Assembly: GCF_900184795.1 (NCBI RefSeq)
Contig: NZ_FXXN01000021.1
Location: 1-64,000 of the forward strand
From: Magnetospirillum sp. 15-1
GTDB taxonomy: Bacteria > Pseudomonadota > Alphaproteobacteria > Rhodospirillales > Magnetospirillaceae
Reading direction: 5' to 3'
DNA: 64,000 nt
Both the position numbers and the translations under genes were made by a program. Below, one piece after another: positions 51,689 through 59,552 of the stretch; the first letter of the stretch is position 1, and each line of letters opens with the position of its first letter. Below the pieces are notes generated by a model. It was not told the origin of the DNA and searched no databases. It saw only the letters and a program-made list of their open reading frames with translations.

Positions 51689-53590
51689 CTATTCCTCCAG
51701 TCGGAACAGATAGGCCCCGATCACGAACAAATCACCCGGCTGCAAAATCTTTTCACGGCCTTCGCGGATTTCGTACTCACCGGTCTTTTCGTAATGGTCT
51801 GCAACCGCGTCCCGATCCGCCTGCCCCCAGGTCTCCGGCGCCAGATTCTCCACGGTTCCGTCCTTGCGCACGATGATCAGCGGCACCGTGGTCGACAATT
51901 GCCGTAGGGTGATACCACCGCCTGCCGCTTGGCGGAACGCCGCGTGGAAACGCGACATCTGCAAATTGTCGATACTGATGCTCTTGCCGTCGGTCAGCGC
52001 CATGTTATCGAGTTCGCGGAAGGCTCCGAACTTGGCGCGGCCAATCCAGTTCCAATCGCCGGAAACCGTCATGTCGGACCCGGCGGCCACGGGAACGTAA
52101 CCGAAGAAGCGCTCCCGCAACGCACTCGGCGCCGCCAAAATCCGCACTGGAGTATTCCCCCCCCAGCTCAGTTTGGCGGGCAAGGCCCCGACCGGCTGCT
52201 CGTGGGCCATTCCTGGGGCCTGCCAGGTCACCTGATCGCTTCCCGCCGTGGACATCAACCGAAGGGTTCGGGCGGGATCCAGGGTACGGGCGGGGCGACC
52301 TTCCTCGTCAAAGGCGATGGTCCATGACCGGTGCGACCCGCCGGGGGACAAGCGCCACAACCCCACACCAAGATTGGAGAAGTGGGGGCCGTCATGCACC
52401 TCCACCTGCACATTAACCTCGGCAATTGCGCCATTCCTCTGGGGGCGGATGTCGAAGACCGTCGTCGTATGGTTGTGGCGGCGCTGGTCGGCATCGGCGG
52501 CCACCACCTCGGGTCGGCGCGGAGGCGTTTGGTGGGCCGCCTGTTCGCCAGACTTAGCCTGCCCGCCTGCCTGGCCCGCCTTGTTATCGGCCTTGGCCTG
52601 TTGCGCCCCGGCTTGCGCGGGCTGGGGCTGGTGGACGGAAGGATGCCGCAGGGCGATGCGGAATTCGTTGCCCTCGACCGGGCCGTCCTCGTCCTTGATT
52701 TTGATGGTGGCGATGACCAAACCGTTCTCTCGGCGTACCGTGTCGGTCGCTGCGTCAAGGCCGAAGAAGATGGTGTCCGGCGCGACCGCCTCGCCCTCCA
52801 TCAGTTTCTTCCAGTTGGCCACACTGATGGCGATCCCACCGTCAAAAGCGCTGGGCAGGATGTCGCCCACCGGAATCGAGGAATGCTCCATGCAGTGGGA
52901 CAGCAGGACGACCTGCTGGCTGGCGTAAAGACCGCCGGGGAATTCGATCATGCGGCCGAGATATTCCTCGGCATTCTGGCGTTTCATCATGCGCAGCGGC
53001 GCCGCCTCGACCAACTCGCCGTCGGCACCGCCGATCAGCAGATCGCCGAACGGCGCTTCGCCGTCGTCGGGGAGATAGATGGAAACTCCAAACTTGACGA
53101 TGATTCGCCCCTCGGCCAGCCCCTTGGTCGGAATGAAGGCGAATTTGGGTTTGTCACGCTCAAAGTGCTTCTGCTTCTTGCCGCAATGGATGTCATCCAG
53201 CCGGGCTTGACCGCGAAGCACGTGCTGTGGACCTGTGGCGGTGAAGCGGTTGTATTGAGATTCGCTGACATGGATGACGACTGAGGAGGCCGTATGGGCC
53301 ACGTTCTCATCAAGTTCATCGTTGCCCTTTTTTACCGCTGCGATCTTGATGATGGGATTGTCGCGGATCGCATCGAACAGGCTGGCCCACTTCTGACCCT
53401 GGGGGAGACGCCACTTGCCTTTGCCTCTCCACAGCGCATCGTAGTCGAAGGGATCCTCGACACCCTCGAACACCAGGGTGGTCAGGATCTGCCCTTGGTT
53501 GCCCAGCAACTTGGGCGCGGGTGGAACGACGACCGCAGGCTCGTCCTTGCCCTTATTTTTCCCCAAAGGGTCCTTCCAATTTAATGCCAT
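51689..53590 (-). CDS. large protein with C-terminal FHA-like domain
   Basis: A 633-residue protein with no signal peptide. The N-terminal 330 residues are of unknown, beta-rich type. A Gln/Ala-rich linker (AQAGAQQAKADNKAGQAGGQ) follows, then a second beta-rich region. The C-terminal ~95 residues look like an FHA domain: WIGRAKFGAF, ISIDNLQMSRFHAAFRQAAG, and ILQPGDLFVIGAYLFRLEE. FHA domains bind phosphothreonine, so this may be a docking protein for kinase targets. It overlaps the PP2C gene by 38 bases and abuts the PBP gene. Confidence 0.65.
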   Translation of the reverse strand: MALNWKDPLGKNKGKDEPAVVVPPAPKLLGNQGQILTTLVFEGVEDPFDYDALWRGKGKWRLPQGQKWASLFDAIRDNPIIKIAAVKKGNDELDENVAHTASSVVIHVSESQYNRFTATGPQHVLRGQARLDDIHCGKKQKHFERDKPKFAFIPTKGLAEGRIIVKFGVSIYLPDDGEAPFGDLLIGGADGELVEAAPLRMMKRQNAEEYLGRMIEFPGGLYASQQVVLLSHCMEHSSIPVGDILPSAFDGGIAISVANWKKLMEGEAVAPDTIFFGLDAATDTVRRENGLVIATIKIKDEDGPVEGNEFRIALRHPSVHQPQPAQAGAQQAKADNKAGQAGGQAKSGEQAAHQTPPRRPEVVAADADQRRHNHTTTVFDIRPQRNGAIAEVNVQVEVHDGPHFSNLGVGLWRLSPGGSHRSWTIAFDEEGRPARTLDPARTLRLMSTAGSDQVTWQAPGMAHEQPVGALPAKLSWGGNTPVRILAAPSALRERFFGYVPVAAGSDMTVSGDWNWIGRAKFGAFRELDNMALTDGKSISIDNLQMSRFHAAFRQAAGGGITLRQLSTTVPLIIVRKDGTVENLAPETWGQADRDAVADHYEKTGEYEIREGREKILQPGDLFVIGAYLFRLEE

Positions 53591-54443
53591 CGTTTCCCCC
53601 TATCGTCCCATCATCATTCCGCGCGGACGCATCCATCTGTTCCACCATCACCACGGCCACCGTGATGTTGTCGTGCCCCCCGGCATTCAGCGCCGCCTCG
53701 ATGCAGGCCTGGACCAACTTCTCTGGGGTGTAGCGACCGGCGACCATCTCCACCAGTGTGGAATGATCGATCTCTTTGCACAAGCCGTCGCTGCACAATA
53801 AAAACAGGTCATTGGCGGCAACTGGGAGAAAGGCCGAGGGGCTTTCACTGTCGATCTCGGGGGCGATGGTCAACCGGGCCTGTGGCCCACCGCCGAAGCA
53901 TGAGGTGATGACCGAAGCCATGGGGTGGTCGCGGGCCTGTTCCGGGGTGATCTGGCCGAGGTCGAGCAAAACCTGGATCACCGAATGATCGGTGGTCTGA
54001 TAAGCGGGGCCGCCGTTGCCGGGGAAGCGATAGAGGCGGCTGTCGCCGGCATAGAGGTGCAGGCATTCGCCATGGGCGAACAGGGCGGCGACGCCGGTAG
54101 CCCCCATCTTCATCAGCGAGAAGTCCTCGGAGATGCGGGCGCTGATGGCGTCTTGCGCACTGTCCATCGCGCTAACCAGCGTCTCGTAACGCTGGGGACG
54201 ATCCCCCGACAAATCCTGGTCGGCAGCCGACAGAATGGCATCGACGACAAGATTGGCGGCAATGCGGCCGCCGACATGGCCGCCCATGCCGTCCGAGAGA
54301 GCGACCAGCAGCCCGTCGCCCGAGGGTAGAGGTGCGGCGCGGGCTGCATCCTCGTTGACTTGGCGCACATGCCCCTGGTCGGTGCCCACTACCCAGTTCA
54401 GTCGGTAAGGGCCAAAGGGGGCGCTACCGGCTTCGATCTGCAT
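53553..54443 (-). CDS. PP2C-type Ser/Thr protein phosphatase
   Basis: A 296-residue PPM phosphatase. The motifs are NWVVGTDQGHVRQVNEDAAR, LLVALSDGMGGHVGGRIAAN (metal-binding Asp and GMGGH, about residue 51), YAGDSRLYRFPG, DLFLLCSDGLCKEIDHSTLV (about 217) and GGHDNITVAVVMVE (about 257). It would remove phosphate from targets of the three kinases in the operon. It resembles PstP of mycobacteria in context but lacks a membrane segment. Its start overlaps the FHA gene by 20 bases. Confidence 0.9.
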   Translation of the reverse strand: MQIEAGSAPFGPYRLNWVVGTDQGHVRQVNEDAARAAPLPSGDGLLVALSDGMGGHVGGRIAANLVVDAILSAADQDLSGDRPQRYETLVSAMDSAQDAISARISEDFSLMKMGATGVAALFAHGECLHLYAGDSRLYRFPGNGGPAYQTTDHSVIQVLLDLGQITPEQARDHPMASVITSCFGGGPQARLTIAPEIDSESPSAFLPVAANDLFLLCSDGLCKEIDHSTLVEMVAGRYTPEKLVQACIEAALNAGGHDNITVAVVMVEQMDASARNDDGTIGGNDGIKLEGPFGEK

Positions 54444-54834
54444 CGACTTCCATCTCCAGTTGGCCGAGACGGATCACATCGCCGACCGCCAGGGCTTTCG
54501 CCCCCAGATCGCCGGGCTTGGGTGGCTCCAGTTTCACCCTGTTGACGAAGGTACCGTTGCGGCTGCCCAGATCGCGGATCGACAGCGTGCCGTCGGCCCA
54601 GTCGATTTCCGCATGGCGGCGGGAGATCATGGCGCCGGGGGCCGGCTCCAATCCGGTGAGGTCCAGATCGGCCGTGCTGTGCGGCGGATCGGACCGGCCC
54701 AGCACGGCGCGCGGGAGGTCAAGGCGGAACACGGTTCCCGCCCTGGGCCCGTTGCGCAGTTTCAGGATGGCGGTGTCGGGTGACAGGCGTTCCCGCCGGA
54801 TCAAGTCACCGCCGCCAAGGGGGGGGAAAGCCAT
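54424..54834 (-). CDS. FHA-domain protein
   Basis: A 136-residue protein that is almost entirely one FHA domain. The phosphothreonine-binding residues are all present: AVLGRSDPPH (about residue 45), MISRRHAEIDWADGTLSIRD (about 71), and LGSRNGTFVNRVKLEP (about 90). The N-terminus carries RERLSPDTAILKLRN, which contains Thr and Ser residues that might be phosphorylated. It is comparable in size to mycobacterial FhaB without the long linker. Gap to the upstream kinase gene is 27 bases. Confidence 0.9.
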   Translation of the reverse strand: MAFPPLGGGDLIRRERLSPDTAILKLRNGPRAGTVFRLDLPRAVLGRSDPPHSTADLDLTGLEPAPGAMISRRHAEIDWADGTLSIRDLGSRNGTFVNRVKLEPPKPGDLGAKALAVGDVIRLGQLEMEVDADRSR

Positions 54835-54861
54835 GTCTCCTCCAACTTAATGCTTCCGTAG

Positions 54862-56628
54862 TCATGGGAGCGTCCGGGCAAGACGGAATCCAGTGCGGTT
54901 GGTGTGTGCATCGGGGGGCAGTGCAGAACGGTGAGCGGAGCGGGTGCGATTTGGAGAGCTAGCCCATGTCCCCCCCCGCTTTACCCGCTGACCTGTGTAA
55001 TGTCTTTTGTCAGCATGTTGTGGAGTGACTGCCTGAGGATAAACCCAATTGTACGCTTCATATGATTCACTAAGATAAGCATCCTCACACCACTCCCATA
55101 CATTTCCAATTATTTGATAAAGCCCCCATTTATTATGTTGAAACCTGTTAGCTGCGACGATTTCCTTCCGGCACCGCCCCGTTTCCCCTTTATCATCGTA
55201 GTTCCCGCCATAATTATCTTTGCTTGTCGAAATTTGGTCACCCCACCAAAATTCCGTGCGACTCCCTGCTCTGCAAGCATATTCCCATTCCGATTCGGTC
55301 GGCAGGCGCCAACGATGCTTGCAATCAAAGCTAAATCCATTCAATTTATTCAGCCAATTAATGTAATCTTGCGCATCGTTCCAACTGACGTGGGTGACTG
55401 GAAACTGACCGCTCGCCCGTTCATGACAGCTGTTGGTTCGTATATTTCTCGATTTTACATATAAGCCATACTCATCACAGGTCACCGCAAAGCGACCCAG
55501 ACCATACCAATAATCAATTTTAACGCTATGGACTACGGGGCGTTGGTCTTCCAGACCTTTTCCGCTCAGATCCCCCATGTCGAACACCCCAGGAGGAATC
55601 GCGCACAATTCCGGTGCCGCGCTGCCATCTCGCAACGTCGCACGAATAATCTGGCCAGGGGTGTAGCGAGCAGAAGACGGGGCAACAGCAGGACTCTTAT
55701 TGACCACCGCACCAACATTCGCCCGGGCAGCAGCAGATTGCTCCCCAAGCATATCGAGCACCTGACCGGCGCTCACCCGCTTTTTCCACTCCTTGCTCAA
55801 ACACTCATCGACAATGCGGTCGAACGGTGGTGGCAGGCGCGTACCTCCGAAATCGGGGCGCCCCTCCAATATCTGGTACATCACCTGATACACCTCGCTG
55901 ACCCCATGCCCGAACGGCACCCGGCCGGTCAGCAGTTCGGCGATAATCACCCCCAGTGCCCACATGTCGCTGGCCGGGCCGACCTCGCTCTTGAACGCCT
56001 CGGGTGACATGTAGATCGGGGTGCCGATCTGGGCGGTACGCGTCAATTGACCGGGCTGGGACAATTCGCGAGCCAGCCCCAGATCGCCCAACTTCCACCG
56101 CTTTTGACCGGCGAACCATAGAATGTTGCCCGGCTTGAGGTCGCGGTGGACGATAGGATTGGGGCGGTCGTGCAGGAAGGCCAGCCCCCGACAAATATCG
56201 ACCGCCAGCTTACGGACCTCATCCACCGACATGCGCCCGCTGCTCATGCGCTTCAGCAGGTCGCACTCGGCCAGTTCCATTTCCATGAACACGCCATGGC
56301 GCCCGCGCAGATCGACGCTGCCGACGCCGTGGCGGGGTGTGGCTACGATACAGTCGTGCCGTTCCGCAGCCACCGTCATCAGTTCATTCAGCTTCCGCGT
56401 TAGGCCCGCGTGGTCGAGAACGAATACAATTTTGCCGTTCTCATCTTCCTCCTCTTCCTCGACCAGGAAAATCTTGACCGCCACCCGCGCATCGGGTTGG
56501 CCGCTCTGGCTCCGCGTCGCCTCGAACACCGAGCCGAATCCGCCGAACCCGCGACGGACGCCGAGGCGGTATTCGGTGTCACCATGGCCACCGCGGAATT
56601 TCAGACCCTCCAGGGATTTCCAATCCAT
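54862..56628 (-). CDS. Ser/Thr protein kinase fused to FGE/SUMF1-like domain (2)
   Basis: A 588-residue protein. The kinase domain has a glycine loop (RRGFGGFGSVFEATRS), an acidic insert (VEEEEEDENGKI), a canonical catalytic loop IVHRDLKPGNILWF (about 163) and DLG in place of DFG (KLGDLGLARELS, about 181). A PEAFKSEVGPASDMWALGV segment matches the APE region. An FGE-like domain starts near residue 346 (AIPPGVFDMGDLSGKGLEDQ) and ends GFRLARTLP. The linker is nearly identical to that of the paralogue at 47404-49140, so the two share recent ancestry or gene conversion. Its FGE part reads GGTWASSPNRTRSAHR, lacking the Cys seen in the paralogue. Confidence 0.85.
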   Translation of the reverse strand: MDWKSLEGLKFRGGHGDTEYRLGVRRGFGGFGSVFEATRSQSGQPDARVAVKIFLVEEEEEDENGKIVFVLDHAGLTRKLNELMTVAAERHDCIVATPRHGVGSVDLRGRHGVFMEMELAECDLLKRMSSGRMSVDEVRKLAVDICRGLAFLHDRPNPIVHRDLKPGNILWFAGQKRWKLGDLGLARELSQPGQLTRTAQIGTPIYMSPEAFKSEVGPASDMWALGVIIAELLTGRVPFGHGVSEVYQVMYQILEGRPDFGGTRLPPPFDRIVDECLSKEWKKRVSAGQVLDMLGEQSAAARANVGAVVNKSPAVAPSSARYTPGQIIRATLRDGSAAPELCAIPPGVFDMGDLSGKGLEDQRPVVHSVKIDYWYGLGRFAVTCDEYGLYVKSRNIRTNSCHERASGQFPVTHVSWNDAQDYINWLNKLNGFSFDCKHRWRLPTESEWEYACRAGSRTEFWWGDQISTSKDNYGGNYDDKGETGRCRKEIVAANRFQHNKWGLYQIIGNVWEWCEDAYLSESYEAYNWVYPQAVTPQHADKRHYTGQRVKRGGTWASSPNRTRSAHRSALPPDAHTNRTGFRLARTLP

Positions 56629-56637
56629 TGTCGGCCT

Positions 56638-57927
56638 CTATTTCCTGTCGTCGGGCTTGCGCGGTAGAATGTCGTCACGCATCAGGCCGAATAGTTCGGT
56701 GGTGCGGCGCTTCGAAATGTCGCCACTCTTGTCCAGTTCCTGCACGTTTTCCTTGGCCGCCACGGCAACGTCGGGGCGACCAGCCTGTTCCGCCGCTACC
56801 GCCATCTGCACAAAGAATTCCCGGGTGGCATTGCGGTCGGTGGAGGAGGTGGCCTTTTGGCCGCACAGGTTCATTTCCCACAGCAGGCGAGCCTGATCGA
56901 CCTCGCGGTCGCGTTTCTGCGATTCGGAAACCGAGGCGGTGTAGATGATGACGGCCTTCTGTTCGGCGGAGAAGCGGCCATCGGCGGATTCGATCCGTAC
57001 CAGGGCGACATCCGCCGGGGTCGAAGCCGGGCGCCCGCCCAACATTGGCGCCGCCATCGGGGGCGGTGGAACCTCGAACTCGATCAGGTAATCGGTGGGA
57101 CCACCGCTGGCCGCTGGGCCGGCGAACACCGGCGCACCTGCCGCCGACGGCATATCGAGGGGGGCATAAGTCGGGGCGATCCGGCAGAACGCCTTGGCCT
57201 TGGCGCCGTCCATCAGCGGACGTACGATTAGGCGCATGCCCTCGGTGGCCATGGATTGCGCCTCGGACAGACGGTGTTGCAGGCGGGCCGACAGCGTCGC
57301 CGGATCGGCCGCTAGCATGAAGCCGCCAGGCGCGATGTCTTCCAGAAAGGCGCCGTTGAAGTCCGAGGGATTGCCCAACCCCAACGCCCACAGCGACAGG
57401 CCCGAGGAGCGCAGCCGGTGCCCCCGTTCCTTGATGCCGTCCAGATCGGCGGCCTCGGTTAGCACCACGCCCTTGGCGGTGGTCGGCTCGCCGTCGGTGA
57501 TCAGGATGGCGACGCGCACCGTTCCGGCGGTATCGGGAACGGCCCGCCCCAACCAATCGAGTGCCAGATCCATGCGGGTAATGCCCTCGGCCGACAGGCG
57601 AGCCAACGCCTCTTCCGCCCTCCGCACCGCACCGGGACCACCGGCAATGCCGTCGAACAACGGCGTCACGGTTCCCGAATAAGCGGCCACCGACAGCCGG
57701 TCCTCGGGGCGCAGCTGACGCACCACCGCCAGTAACGCTTCCTTGGCCCGCGCCAGCTTGTTCTCGCTGCCCATGGAGGAGCTGACATCCAGAGCGATGG
57801 CCATGCGGGTGGGCAGCCCCCGCCCCGCCTGCACCGTCGGTGTCAGCCGCGCCCGCAGGAAGTGGGTCTGCGGCCGCTTGCGGTCGAGGTGGTTGGGGAT
57901 GTCCCAGTCGAGAGTCAGGTTGAACAT
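56638..57927 (-). CDS. von Willebrand A domain protein
   Basis: A 429-residue cytoplasmic protein. The vWA domain has a full MIDAS: RMAIALDVSSSMGSENKLAR (DxSxS, about residue 47), GITRMDLALDWL (Thr) and AILITDGEPTTAKGV (Asp). The C-terminal part is a beta-rich region followed by helices (SESQKRDREVDQARLLWEMN). vWA proteins next to PP2C and kinases are known from TerY-type triads, where they act as scaffolds. It lies between two kinase genes with gaps of 9 and 45 bases. Confidence 0.85.
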   Translation of the reverse strand: MFNLTLDWDIPNHLDRKRPQTHFLRARLTPTVQAGRGLPTRMAIALDVSSSMGSENKLARAKEALLAVVRQLRPEDRLSVAAYSGTVTPLFDGIAGGPGAVRRAEEALARLSAEGITRMDLALDWLGRAVPDTAGTVRVAILITDGEPTTAKGVVLTEAADLDGIKERGHRLRSSGLSLWALGLGNPSDFNGAFLEDIAPGGFMLAADPATLSARLQHRLSEAQSMATEGMRLIVRPLMDGAKAKAFCRIAPTYAPLDMPSAAGAPVFAGPAASGGPTDYLIEFEVPPPPMAAPMLGGRPASTPADVALVRIESADGRFSAEQKAVIIYTASVSESQKRDREVDQARLLWEMNLCGQKATSSTDRNATREFFVQMAVAAEQAGRPDVAVAAKENVQELDKSGDISKRRTTELFGLMRDDILPRKPDDRK

Positions 57928-57972
57928 AATTCCCCTCTACACATGACGATTATTGTTATGAAAAATTGTCGC

Positions 57973-59532
57973 CTACCAAGTAATTTTATCCGCAACACCC
58001 CTGTACTCAAGACAAGACGGCCTGATAAAGCCATCACTGCGAACATCTTCCATTCTTAGTGCATATTTCCCCCAAAGTCCGTATGGGGGCACTCTGTACT
58101 GATCAAAGCCAGCGCAGACATATAAGCTAACAGCAGCTTCATATTTTGTAATTGGGATGAGAAGATATCCTGCGCAGAGGACGGCAAACCCCATACTGAT
58201 CATGAGGCTAATTTTTCTACCCCCCTCTTTTTGCCCCCTGGCTCTTGAGGGTGGCTTAGCTCGCTGATACGCTGTTTGCTCTACGTTAGAGGGTGGGGCG
58301 GGAAATTGCTCCACTGGCGCCGGAGCGCGATGGCGGGCGTAAGCCCGCCCCAGGCCCCCCAGATCATTCGGGTTGTTCTTGATAACATCCGCGACATCCC
58401 TCAGATGGTTCATTATTCTGATGGTGTCTTCCGTACTTCGGCGAAGCGCCTCGTTCCTGGCCTCGTTGCCTCTCCGGATTTCAATCACGCGCGGGTCGTT
58501 GGCTATATCCGCATCGGATGGCCTTTTGTTTCCAAAACCTGGACCAGCACTTCTCCTCGCTGCGACGGTGACGCCCCCTTGAAGGACAAAAGGCGCCTCG
58601 ACCGCCCGCGGCGATGGATTGGGGACGCTATGTGACTCTGGCCGAGGCGGCGCATCAAGCGCCTCTTTGATCTGCCGGGCGGTCCAGCGTCTGCGCGCGT
58701 CCCGTTCAAGGCCGCCTCGAATGAGCCGATGGAACGGCTCAGGTAATTTGACACCACCAAAATCCGGAGCGGCAGACAGAACCTTGCGCATGACTTCCGT
58801 CTGTGAACCATCGAAAGGCATCCGGCCGGTCAGGATTTCCGACAACATCACCGCCAAGGACCAGACGTCCCAAGCCTGTGACTGTTTGCCGTCATAGGCT
58901 TCCGGCGGCATGTACAGATAGGTGCCCATAGCTTGGCTGCTGCGGCGATAGGCATCCTCCCCCAGCGCCCGCACCAATCCGAAATCAGCCAGTTTCCACG
59001 CCCCCTTCACCTTCAGGACGTTCTCCGGCTTGATATCCCGATGAATCAAGCGATCGGATTGCGTGGCGAAATATTCCAAGGCGCAGGTCATCGCCATTCC
59101 CACGTCTCGCGCCAGACTAAGACGTGACGGACTAAGGGCCGCAGCCCCCGTCAAAGCATCGATCTTGGTCCTGAGCGTGATCGGTCGGCCATTCGGGTCC
59201 AGATCCGCCAGTTCCATCGTCATGTATAGAATCGATGCGTTGATCTTCCTTACGTCCACTTGGCCGCAGTGAAAGGCCCTGACGATATGATCGTTGTCCA
59301 GATCGGGCAGAACTAGTAGTTCGTTCATCTGGTCCCTGGCGATCCTTGGATTGGGATCGGGGAAGATCACCTTCACCGCACGCCGCCCGGCCCCCTTGCG
59401 GTCACCGACAACGCTGTCATAGCGGAACACGCCGCCAAAGCTGCCGCCCCCGAGAAATTCCCCCAGCAGAATTTCGGGTGTTAGCTGCTCGTTGACCAGC
59501 AGTCGGCAAGTGATGTCGTGAGGACCGGACAT
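57973..59532 (-). CDS. membrane-anchored Ser/Thr protein kinase
   Basis: A 519-residue protein with an N-terminal kinase domain. It shows GEFLGGGSFGGVFRYDSVVG, the Lys in RRAVKVIFPDP, the canonical loop RLIHRDIKPENVLKVKGAWK (about 164), LADFGLVRALGE (about 183) and MGTYLYMPPEAYDG. A long charged juxtamembrane region follows. A single membrane segment ISLMISMGFAVLCAGYLLIP lies at about residue 449, and about 50 residues remain outside with Cys pairs. This layout resembles PknA/PknB-type receptor kinases, although the external part is small and has no PASTA repeats. It is the second gene of the operon. Confidence 0.85.
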   Translation of the reverse strand: MSGPHDITCRLLVNEQLTPEILLGEFLGGGSFGGVFRYDSVVGDRKGAGRRAVKVIFPDPNPRIARDQMNELLVLPDLDNDHIVRAFHCGQVDVRKINASILYMTMELADLDPNGRPITLRTKIDALTGAAALSPSRLSLARDVGMAMTCALEYFATQSDRLIHRDIKPENVLKVKGAWKLADFGLVRALGEDAYRRSSQAMGTYLYMPPEAYDGKQSQAWDVWSLAVMLSEILTGRMPFDGSQTEVMRKVLSAAPDFGGVKLPEPFHRLIRGGLERDARRRWTARQIKEALDAPPRPESHSVPNPSPRAVEAPFVLQGGVTVAARRSAGPGFGNKRPSDADIANDPRVIEIRRGNEARNEALRRSTEDTIRIMNHLRDVADVIKNNPNDLGGLGRAYARHRAPAPVEQFPAPPSNVEQTAYQRAKPPSRARGQKEGGRKISLMISMGFAVLCAGYLLIPITKYEAAVSLYVCAGFDQYRVPPYGLWGKYALRMEDVRSDGFIRPSCLEYRGVADKITW

Positions 59533-59552
59533 GCTATCAACGCCCCCTCGCT

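Noticed and set aside
53553-57927. Tellurite-resistance (TerY) locus
   Set aside because: The vWA/PP2C/kinase triad is shared, but no TerD/TerC/TerB-type gene is seen in the window.
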